A DNA stretch of 19,362 nucleotides from W11650 sp963545585 (GTDB taxonomy: Bacteria; Bacillota; Clostridia; Lachnospirales; Vallitaleaceae), in the NCBI GenBank assembly GCA_963545585.1, contig CAUUKX010000035.1, positions 1 to 19,362 of the forward strand, read 5' to 3'. Below are positions 13,816-19,362 of the stretch, piece by piece. The translations under genes and the position numbers were made by a program. A model generated the notes under the pieces. The model worked only from the letters and a program-made list of their open reading frames with translations, searched no databases and was not told the DNA's origin. Each line of letters begins with the position of its first letter. Position 1 is the stretch's first letter.

Positions 13816-15852
13816 TTAACTTCTATGAACAGTAACATAATATACCCTTGACGTCCACAGATAAACCACCAGATACAGGAGCGCAAAGGCCGCTATCGTT
13901 ACCGCCATATAGGGAATCACTTCCGCCGTCAAAACCCCAAAGCCGACCATCAAAATCCGACCGATAATCACGGTCGCTACGCTGACATGCAAAACAGCTG
14001 TCGCCAGCGGCAGGAAAAAGATCATTAAAAGCTGCTTGTGAATCACTTGTTTGGCTTCCCGCTGCGATAAGCCGACCTGCTTTAAGATGGCAAAGCGATC
14101 TCTGTCCTCCTCGCCCTCAGATATCTGCTTAAAGTAAATGATTAAGACCGTCAGCAGCAAAAATAGACTCCCTAAAAAGATACCGATAAAATAAAGTCCC
14201 CCAGTCGCCCTGTATAATTCCGCCTGATACTCTTCCCGAATCTTCAGCCCCAACGGCCGCTCTGCTTCCGCGAGGCCGGTACCGGCCTTAGCTTTTTGCT
14301 CAAACTCAGCAATGGCTTCCGCATCGCCCTTGACATCAAAAAACATAGTCTGCTCAATCCAGCAGCCTCTTCCGCTGGATTCCGGCACATCAGGACGCAC
14401 AGCCTGCGCTTCGTTTATGCTGGTTCGTACCGCCCGCAGTTCTTCCTCGCCGGCCACCAGCAAAACAATCTGCCCGGATAGCCCGACCATCCGGGCATCC
14501 GTCAGCTTTTCCTCATTGAGCCCAGTTTTGACCGGATAGGTTACCCCTTCTAAGACAAACTCAGCCGGCAGCTTTTCACCTTGCCCGGTCGACAGCGCAA
14601 TCTCTTTGCCCTGCAAAGAAACCGGCAAATCTTCACCAGTAATTTTGGCATAATCCTCCTGCCGGAGAATAGACAGATACCGGTAAGTCGATGCTTCATT
14701 GCTGTCCCACTCCTGCACCCCGATAAACCCACCGTCTTTTTCCTGCGCCATCAGCCCCAGCCTTTGCGTATCATAAAGCCCGTCGACAGTGACATGGCTT
14801 TCTTCGGCATATTTCAACACCACATCTCGATAAAGCGAAAACCAGTCCTTGTCTTCTTGCCATCCCCATGATGCCGTGTAAGCGGTCGGAAACTCCGCCT
14901 GCGTTCGGCGTTCAGTCGTATGGTAGACCGCCGCCGTCCCGGCTACCGTTACCATGACCATACAGCTTAAAATACAAATATTGGCTAAACCGGTCGCATT
15001 TTTCTTCATCCGGTAAATCAGCGCCGACGTTGAAATGAAGTTAGACGGCCGATAATAAAAATGCCGGTTTTTCTTTAATGCCCCCAAAAGTACCACACTG
15101 CCCGCCCGAAACAGATAATGGGTGCCTGCAATTACCAGCAGCACCGCCACAAAAAACAGGAGCAGCGCCGTCAGCGGAGCAGTTACGGCAATGGCGATAT
15201 AATAGCCGCCGGATAAGCAAAGTAGCCCTAACAAAGCAATCAGCTTCACAAAACGCATTTTTTTCTCGCCCTGATTCTTGCTTTTTAGCAATTCAATCGG
15301 TTCGGTTAAATGCATAGAAATCAAATTAAAAATCAGTACCATCACAAAAAGCAGTGCAAACACCAAAATACTGTACAGGATTGCTTGACTGTAAATCATA
15401 TAGCTAACTCCAACCTGATAGCGAATCAATCTGGCCATCAGCAAAAATAAGAGTTTACCGAAAGTAATTCCGAGCAAAAGCCCGACTGCGATCGAAGTAA
15501 CAGCTACCGCCAGACTTTCATAAAAGAGCATCCTGGCCACATGTCTTTTTTCCAGTCCCAAAATGCCATACAAGCCAATCTCTTTTTTCCGGTTCCGCAT
15601 TAAAAAACTATTGGCGTAAAAAATAAAAATCGCCGCCAGTACCGCCACAATCACCGTACCAAAACTCAAAATACTGGCCACCGTCGTATTGCCGTAAACA
15701 TGCTCGGATGCCCCTATAATCTGCTGCAAATTCGCCAAATTAAAGAAAAACGCCACTACCGCCACGCAAGACAGCCAATACGGAATAAAATTGCGCTGAT
15801 TTCTTTTCAGGTTATTTTGCGCTAACTGAAGATAAAAAAAACGACTGTTCAT
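13816..15852 (-). CDS. BceB-like ABC transporter permease (FtsX family)
   Basis: 678 residues, with the Bce-type layout of ten membrane helices. Helix 1 (about 24-42) is followed by an FtsX domain (about 58-180) with the cytoplasmic motif RNRKKEIGLYGILGLEKRHV that touches the ATPase, then helices 5-6 (200-245) and helix 7 (288-310). A large outer domain of about 240 residues (311-550) follows, then the last three helices. This outer domain, placed between helices 7 and 8, is the hallmark of peptide-antibiotic sensing and resistance transporters such as BceAB. The start at 15852 follows AAAGGTGAG with short spacing. It should pair with the ATPase upstream, but 187 bp including an inserted element separate them, an unusual gap. 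The antibiotic recognised cannot be predicted. Confidence 0.92.
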   Translation of the reverse strand: MNSRFFYLQLAQNNLKRNQRNFIPYWLSCVAVVAFFFNLANLQQIIGASEHVYGNTTVASILSFGTVIVAVLAAIFIFYANSFLMRNRKKEIGLYGILGLEKRHVARMLFYESLAVAVTSIAVGLLLGITFGKLLFLLMARLIRYQVGVSYMIYSQAILYSILVFALLFVMVLIFNLISMHLTEPIELLKSKNQGEKKMRFVKLIALLGLLCLSGGYYIAIAVTAPLTALLLFFVAVLLVIAGTHYLFRAGSVVLLGALKKNRHFYYRPSNFISTSALIYRMKKNATGLANICILSCMVMVTVAGTAAVYHTTERRTQAEFPTAYTASWGWQEDKDWFSLYRDVVLKYAEESHVTVDGLYDTQRLGLMAQEKDGGFIGVQEWDSNEASTYRYLSILRQEDYAKITGEDLPVSLQGKEIALSTGQGEKLPAEFVLEGVTYPVKTGLNEEKLTDARMVGLSGQIVLLVAGEEELRAVRTSINEAQAVRPDVPESSGRGCWIEQTMFFDVKGDAEAIAEFEQKAKAGTGLAEAERPLGLKIREEYQAELYRATGGLYFIGIFLGSLFLLLTVLIIYFKQISEGEEDRDRFAILKQVGLSQREAKQVIHKQLLMIFFLPLATAVLHVSVATVIIGRILMVGFGVLTAEVIPYMAVTIAAFALLYLVVYLWTSRVYYVTVHRS

Positions 15853-15931
15853 TTACTCACCTTTCACAATGAATTCTTCCAGAAATTCACTGTTTATTTT
15901 CCTTTCTTGGTTTCTATCTCATCCATTATTT

Positions 15932-15946
15932 AAGTTGAGTTAATTA
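15932..15946. repeat. Direct repeat copy 1 flanking the 93-bp element
   Basis: AAGTTGAGTTAATTA, identical to 16032-16046 exactly 100 bp away. It joins the 7-bp duplication to an outer copy of 8 bases of the element's end. Confidence 0.8.
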
Positions 15947-16039
15947 CTCAACTTTCCCATGTTCGTCAGAACAGTCTTTTTTAGGCAGACTGCCCGCCCG
16001 GGCAGAAGTGCGCAGCACTTCGATCAGGGGAAAGTTGAG
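15947..16039. mobile_element. 93-bp MITE-like element at the ATPase stop codon
   Basis: The element has perfect 12-bp terminal inverted repeats, CTCAACTTTCCC (15947-15958) and GGGAAAGTTGAG (16028-16039), flanked by a 7-bp direct repeat TTAATTA (15940-15946 and 16040-16046). Internally it holds hairpins GTTC/GAAC (15961-15972), AGTCT/AGACT (15973-15991), CTGCCCG/CGGGCAG (15990-16005) and AAGTGC/GCACTT (16006-16020), so the RNA could fold as a multi-branched junction closed by the ends. It carries no transposase. The right duplication contains the TAA stop of the ATPase gene, so the reading frame was kept intact. Confidence 0.75.
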
Positions 16040-16046
16040 TTAATTA
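16032..16046. repeat. Direct repeat copy 2 flanking the 93-bp element
   Basis: AAGTTGAGTTAATTA, second copy; its last seven bases overlap the stop codon of the ATPase gene. Confidence 0.8.
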
Positions 16047-16792
16047 TTCGCCATAACAGACAAAGTATTCATAATTCTTTGGTAGAAATCATCATCGCTC
16101 TGCTCTGCCTTATAAATCTCGTTAAATACCTGACCGTCTTTGATAAATAACACTCGCTTTGCCTTACTGGCGGCCCGGACGCTATGCGTTACCATCAAAA
16201 TAGTCTGTCCGTTCTCGTTAATCTGCTGAAATAATTTTAAGATCCGCTCCGACGCTTTGGAATCCAGCGCCCCGGTTGGCTCATCCGCCAGCAGCAGTTC
16301 CGGCGCAGTAATAACCGCCCGGCCGATTGCTGTCCGCTGCTTTTCGCCGCCGGAAATCTCATAGGGAAACTTTTCCAGCAAATCGCTGATCCGGAGAAGT
16401 TCTGCCACCTCAGTTACCTTTTTCATCATTTCCGGATAGGGTTTTTGCGCCAGCACCAGCGGCAGCAGCATATTATCCTTAACGCTGAAATTATCCAGCA
16501 AATTAAAATCCTGAAAAACAAAGCCCAAGTGATCCCGCCGAAAAGCCGACAACTGGCTGTCTTTCACCTCCGCCATATCTCGGCCATTCAGCAAGATCTG
16601 ACCGGAAGTCGGTTTCAGCAAGGATGCAATGATATTGAGCAAGGTACTTTTCCCGGAACCGGACTCGCCCATAATCGCCACGAATTCCTGCGGCTCCACC
16701 TGGAAACTGACACTGCGCAGCGCCTCGCACTTATTTAAGTTAAACTTAGTCGTATATACCTTTCGTAATTCCCGAACTTCCAATATTTTCAT
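16040..16792 (-). CDS. BceA-like ABC transporter ATPase
   Basis: 250 residues, the usual size for the ATPase of Bce-type and MacB-type transporters. It energises the FtsX permease encoded next. Walker A is GESGSGKST (residues 42-50), the Q-loop lies in FVFQDFNLLDNFSV, the signature is ISGGEKQR, Walker B is LLLADEPTGALD and the switch histidine is in VTHS; all are intact. The start was set at 16792 because GGAGG lies 5 nt before that ATG; an ATG 12 bp earlier overlaps the ribosome site. Its last residues MANN precede a TAA that lies inside the target duplication of a 93-bp element, which now separates it from the permease. A promoter and BceR-like operator lie upstream. Confidence 0.95.
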   Translation of the reverse strand: MKILEVRELRKVYTTKFNLNKCEALRSVSFQVEPQEFVAIMGESGSGKSTLLNIIASLLKPTSGQILLNGRDMAEVKDSQLSAFRRDHLGFVFQDFNLLDNFSVKDNMLLPLVLAQKPYPEMMKKVTEVAELLRISDLLEKFPYEISGGEKQRTAIGRAVITAPELLLADEPTGALDSKASERILKLFQQINENGQTILMVTHSVRAASKAKRVLFIKDGQVFNEIYKAEQSDDDFYQRIMNTLSVMANN

Positions 16793-16935
16793 AAATTCCT
16801 CCATTTTGTCTGCTTTTCGGCTTTCAGCAAATATTGAGAAAAGCTTCCGCCCTCTGCAAATGCCTTAAAGCCGCCTCTTTGGGTCTGCTTTGAACTGCAT
16901 TTTCCTGACCGTCCGCTTTCCTGTTGTCTGAAAAT

Positions 16936-16964
16936 ATTATATCCGGTTTTTCCGTTTTTGTCCT
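16936..16964 (-). promoter_or_regulatory. Promoter of the ATPase-permease operon
   Basis: AGGACA and a perfect TATAAT are separated by 17 bp on the minus strand. The start site would be near 16929, with a leader of about 137 nt. The weak -35 box is typical of promoters that need an activator, and a BceR-like site lies 30 bp upstream. Confidence 0.65.
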
Positions 16965-16978
16965 TGCCGCCGACTTAC

Positions 16979-17030
16979 AAAAAGCCGTTTCATCTTACAA
17001 AATCGTAAGTTTGACGGTAAGAAACGGCTT
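16979..17030 (-). terminator. Terminator of the regulator-kinase operon, with the operator in its loop
   Basis: On the minus strand AAGCCGTTTC and GAAACGGCTT form a 10-bp perfect stem with TTTTTG running on from its 3' side. The 29-nt loop contains the nested stem CTTAC/GTAAG, which is also the BceR-like operator. It lies about 115 bp after the kinase stop. Confidence 0.7.
16994..17009. promoter_or_regulatory. BceR-like operator
   Basis: CTTACAAAATCGTAAG contains TTACA-N4-CGTAA, one base from the TNACA-N4-TGTAA motif known for BceR-type regulators. Extra half-sites CTTAC (16974-16978) and GTAAG (17017-17021) flank it, the first exactly 20 bp, two helical turns, from the CTTAC of the core. 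It lies upstream of the ATPase promoter, as expected for an activator. Confidence 0.65.
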
Positions 17031-17146
17031 GCAGTCATCTACGCCGCTCAAAAACCGGCGCCGAAAAATAAAATCCCCTTTCCCATAGACGCAAACAACG
17101 GCTGCCGCCTGCGCATCGGCAATGAGAAAGAGGCATAAAACAACTT

Positions 17147-18160
17147 TTAATATTCCTGCAAAGACTGCTCCGGGAAGTTCAAAAACACCTGCGTTCCCTT
17201 CCCCTGCTCCGAATCCAGCCAAATAACATGTCCCAAAATCTGCATGACCTTAGCCGATAAATACAACCCCATACCACTGGCTTCCTTCTGCCGCCGGCCA
17301 TTGTCGCCGGTAAAGCCCTTGGTAAAAAGACGCGGGATATCTTCCGCCCGAATCCCCAGTCCCGTATCGGCAATGATCAGCGTTCGGTCTTTTAACCAAA
17401 TCCGAATTTGACCGCCCGGCGCCGTATATTTTAAGGCATTGGTCAAAATCTGCCCCAAAACAAAGGCCAGCCATTTTTCATCGCTAATAACATCCAGCTG
17501 AAACTCCGCCAGCTCCAACCGAACTTTTTGGTTGATAAACAGCAGCGCATATTTTTTTAATTGGCTTTTAACAATGTTTTCCAGCGCATATGCCTTTAAA
17601 TCCAAATCAGCCGCCATATCCTCCAATCGGATATATTGCAGCACCAACTGAGTATAATCCTTGATTTTTAAAAGCTCCGCATTCATTTGCGCGGAAAGCC
17701 CCGGCTCAGCTACGCTGCGCAGCAAAAGTTCCAGTGCAAAAATCGGCGTTTTTATCTGATGTACCCACAAACTATAATATTCCTGATACGATTTCAGCCG
17801 GTTTTTTTCTTCTTCTTCCCGCCGGCGGAGCAGATGATTTTGGTCTTCCAATATCTCATCACAAAGCTGAAACAGCTTTTTATCCCCCAAACCGATTCGG
17901 TTTTCCTGCCCGTCAAGCTCGCCCTTTTTATCCCGAAGTTTTTGCAAATACCGGTACTGCCGGTGGTAGCTGCTAAAATCAAAGCAAAACGCCAATCCCC
18001 ACAGCACGAAATGCAGCAGCAGAATATAATCCCGGATATCCATCGCCACTTCGACCAACCACAACACCAGCCATATCACACCGCCCTCAGCCAAAAACAG
18101 CAGCACCCCGCCTAAGCGGTCAGCCAAATAAGCCGTCAGCGATTCTCCTATTTTACTCAT
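17147..18160 (-). CDS. BceS-like intramembrane-sensing histidine kinase
   Basis: 337 residues. Two membrane helices (about 17-38 and 44-61) are joined by only a few residues, the mark of intramembrane-sensing kinases that detect no ligand themselves but respond to their ABC transporter. A charged coiled region (65-125) leads to the H-box YYSLWVHQIKTP with His134, the N-box FVLGQILTNALKYT, the G1 box IIADTGLGI and the G2 box SGMGLYLS, all intact. It would phosphorylate the response regulator encoded just before it. The ATG at 18160 overlaps the regulator stop (ATGAGTAA), with AAAGG upstream inside that gene, so translation is coupled; a longer in-frame start at 18208 lies wholly inside the regulator gene. 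Confidence 0.94.
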   Translation of the reverse strand: MSKIGESLTAYLADRLGGVLLFLAEGGVIWLVLWLVEVAMDIRDYILLLHFVLWGLAFCFDFSSYHRQYRYLQKLRDKKGELDGQENRIGLGDKKLFQLCDEILEDQNHLLRRREEEEKNRLKSYQEYYSLWVHQIKTPIFALELLLRSVAEPGLSAQMNAELLKIKDYTQLVLQYIRLEDMAADLDLKAYALENIVKSQLKKYALLFINQKVRLELAEFQLDVISDEKWLAFVLGQILTNALKYTAPGGQIRIWLKDRTLIIADTGLGIRAEDIPRLFTKGFTGDNGRRQKEASGMGLYLSAKVMQILGHVIWLDSEQGKGTQVFLNFPEQSLQEY

Positions 18161-18842
18161 TTTTTTCTGCCTTTCCGAGCCGATAGCCAATTCCTTTTTT
18201 GGTTTCAATGATTTCCGGAATCTGCTCTTTTTCCAGCTTTTTTCGCAGCCGGGTCATATTCACAGTCAAGGTATTATCATCAATGAACAATTCGCTTTCC
18301 CAGAGCCGGCGCATTATTTCTTCCCGACTGACCAGTGCGCCGCCGGCTTCAAATAAAGTCTGCAAAATACGGTACTCATTCTTGGTCAGCTCTACGCTTC
18401 TTTCTTGGTATAAAAGCCGGGCTTCCGCTAAGTTCAGGATAAAGCCTTGATATTCCATAAAACTGCTGTTTTCGCTGAAATCATACGTCCGGCGCAACAG
18501 CGCACTGACTTTCGCCGCCAGCACCGACAAATCAAAAGGCTTGGCAATAAAATCATCGCCGCCTTGATTGACCGCCATAATGATATTCATATTATCCGCC
18601 TGCCCGGAAATAAAAATAATCGGCACTTTCGATACCTTGCGAATCTGCTCGCACCAGTAATAGCCGTTATAATAGGGGAGGCTGATATCCAACAGCACCA
18701 GCTGCGGCATCTCCCGGCAAAATTCTGCCAAAACCGCCGTATAATCGGTTGCCAACACCACCTCATAATTCCAGCTTCTTAAAAAATCGGCTAACTGCCC
18801 GGCAATCACCGGATCATCTTCAATTAGCATTATCTTATACAT
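18153..18842 (-). CDS. BceR-like response regulator, OmpR family
   Basis: 229 residues: a receiver domain (1-120) with acidic Asp9-Asp10, phosphorylation site Asp52 in LLDISLPYYNG and Lys101 in FIAKPF, followed by a winged-helix DNA-binding domain (about 128-223) with ELTKNEYRIL, the recognition segment TLTVNMTRLRKKL and the wing GIGYRLG. It should bind the operator at 16994-17009 and activate the ATPase-permease genes. The start at 18842 follows AAGGAG with 7 nt spacing. It is the first gene of a two-gene operon, with the kinase overlapping by 8 bases. Confidence 0.94.
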   Translation of the reverse strand: MYKIMLIEDDPVIAGQLADFLRSWNYEVVLATDYTAVLAEFCREMPQLVLLDISLPYYNGYYWCEQIRKVSKVPIIFISGQADNMNIIMAVNQGGDDFIAKPFDLSVLAAKVSALLRRTYDFSENSSFMEYQGFILNLAEARLLYQERSVELTKNEYRILQTLFEAGGALVSREEIMRRLWESELFIDDNTLTVNMTRLRKKLEKEQIPEIIETKKGIGYRLGKAEKNE

Positions 18843-18874
18843 AAATGTTCTCCTTAATTTTGCAATATTTTTGT

Positions 18875-18883
18875 ATTATACCA
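18875..18883 (-). promoter_or_regulatory. Extended -10 promoter of the regulator-kinase operon
   Basis: TGGTATAAT on the minus strand, a perfect extended -10 element, 32 bp before the start codon. No clear -35 box, and no BceR-like palindrome nearby, so this operon is probably expressed at a constant level. Confidence 0.6.
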
Positions 18884-18956
18884 TAAGACAATGCAAAGGA
18901 AAATCCTTTCGTTTGGTATCTTGCCGTAGTTTTATTCGATTTTGCTTTTACATATA

Positions 18957-18995
18957 GGAGATAATGCCCATTCTGAGCGCTCATTCATAATCTCC
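18957..18995. repeat. 39-bp nested palindrome after the right-edge membrane gene
   Basis: GGAGATAATG and CATAATCTCC form a 10-bp stem with one mismatch, enclosing the perfect palindrome TGAGCGCTCA (18974-18983). It begins 12 bases after the stop of the membrane gene. No U-run follows on either strand (TATATG on the minus side), so it is a poor intrinsic terminator; it could be an mRNA-end hairpin or a protein-binding site. Confidence 0.5.
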
Positions 18996-19006
18996 CGCAT
19001 TTTGGC

Positions 19007-19362
19007 TTACAAATCAATTGCTTCAAAATCTTTGATTGCTTTTTGATAGGAAACCCAAGTACCTAACATAAACACGATGATGCCAACTGCCAATACAGCG
19101 GCCTGCGGTATGCTCAAGCTTGACGGCGCATTCAAGCTTTCTAAGCCGGGAATATGATGTAATATCTCCCCTATGGCTATTATAATAAAACTGGCCGCAC
19201 AAAATATTATAAAAGGTTTCCCAATCTTATAAGCTGTCTTAAAAAAGCCTGCCAGAAAAATACCGTTAAATGCCGCAAATACAATCATTACATATCCAAG
19301 ATAAGCGGCATTTGCATTCATCAATTGATTTGCCGCATAAGGAGCGGCATTCCCTAAAACTT
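19007..19362 (-). CDS. Membrane protein resembling an ABC-2 type permease, C-terminal part (start beyond window)
   Basis: The frame is open to the right edge, giving 118 codons including the stop; the Met codons near 19324 are internal, since VLGNAAPYAANQL is encoded before them. Three hydrophobic segments are seen (about residues 26-40, 50-65 and 90-106 of the visible part). The ending SYQKAIKDFEAIDL, with a last helix followed by a short Ser-Tyr and charged tail, resembles ABC-2 family permeases (the ABC2_membrane_5 type), but the visible portion is too short to be certain. An ATPase gene would be expected further upstream, outside the window. Confidence 0.6.
   Translation of the reverse strand, partial: VLGNAAPYAANQLMNANAAYLGYVMIVFAAFNGIFLAGFFKTAYKIGKPFIIFCAASFIIIAIGEILHHIPGLESLNAPSSLSIPQAAVLAVGIIVFMLGTWVSYQKAIKDFEAIDL

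Larger units (their letters stand above)
16805..17146. other. 342-bp control region between kinase and ATPase genes
   Basis: No gene is supported here; a short open frame on the minus strand is a shadow of the kinase end. From right to left it holds the 3' untranslated part of the kinase gene, the terminator with embedded operator, the -35/-10 promoter and a leader of about 137 nt. Confidence 0.7.

Noticed and set aside
15947..16039. Possible self-cleaving ribozyme inside the 93-bp element (CTGATCGAAG resembles part of a hammerhead core)
   Set aside because: The conserved CUGANGA and GAAA cores are not both present in the right arrangement.
15946..16040. Possible integron attC site: ACTCAAC and GTTGAGT fit the degenerate RYYYAAC and GTTRRRY cores
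   Set aside because: The two ends pair without the unpaired spacer typical of attC, no L-box layout was seen, and no integrase or cassette array is present. A MITE-like element with target duplication explains more of the pattern.
16995..17222. 75-codon minus-strand frame across the kinase gene end
   Set aside because: It is a shadow in another frame and overlaps the terminator and operator.

Overview
All fourteen protein genes in this window (two of them cut by the window edges) lie on the minus strand. The set points to a Gram-positive, low-to-moderate GC member of the Firmicutes, most likely class Clostridia (Lachnospiraceae-like). The signs are a ClpC/RadA cluster, a DegV-family fatty-acid-binding protein, a BceRS-BceAB module, strong AGGAGG-type ribosome sites, and TTG starts on at least two genes. 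The genus cannot be fixed from this sequence. No tRNA, rRNA, CRISPR array, intact insertion sequence or prophage gene was seen.

Region 1 (1-5626) is housekeeping. It holds the isocitrate/isopropylmalate-family dehydrogenase (cut by the left edge), leucyl-tRNA synthetase leuS, an unrecognised lipoprotein, and a DegV protein that forms a probable two-gene operon with the lipoprotein. Region 2 (5810-10214) is a stress and repair operon of clpC, a small conserved protein and radA, tightly packed with a promoter about 180 bp before clpC. The usual Firmicutes neighbours ctsR, mcsA and mcsB are not next to clpC. Region 3 (10251-13478) carries accessory genes: a membrane-anchored NERD-domain protein, a membrane-anchored protein of unknown role, an AT-rich overlapping pair (a 63-residue secreted peptide followed by a 173-residue membrane-anchored protein), and a YpbQ-type isoprenylcysteine methyltransferase-family membrane protein. 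Region 4 (13816-18842) is a complete Bce-type sensing and resistance module: response regulator, intramembrane-sensing histidine kinase, ABC ATPase and a ten-helix permease with a large outer domain. The right edge holds the C-terminal part of a membrane protein resembling ABC-2 permeases.

The most unusual signals are in the DNA between genes. A 93-bp element with 12-bp perfect inverted ends, a 7-bp target duplication and several internal hairpins sits exactly at the bceA-type stop codon, separating ATPase from permease. The terminator of the regulator-kinase operon contains in its loop a near-match to the BceR operator, so one 49-bp stretch may both end one transcript and control the next. 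Two further long hairpin structures (12002-12066 and 13686-13784) bound the accessory region, and the secreted-peptide pair has its own promoter with a palindrome over the -35 box. In the Bce module the transporter with bound drug would signal to the kinase, the kinase would phosphorylate the regulator, and the regulator would switch on the ATPase-permease genes; this is inferred from family knowledge and from the operator.
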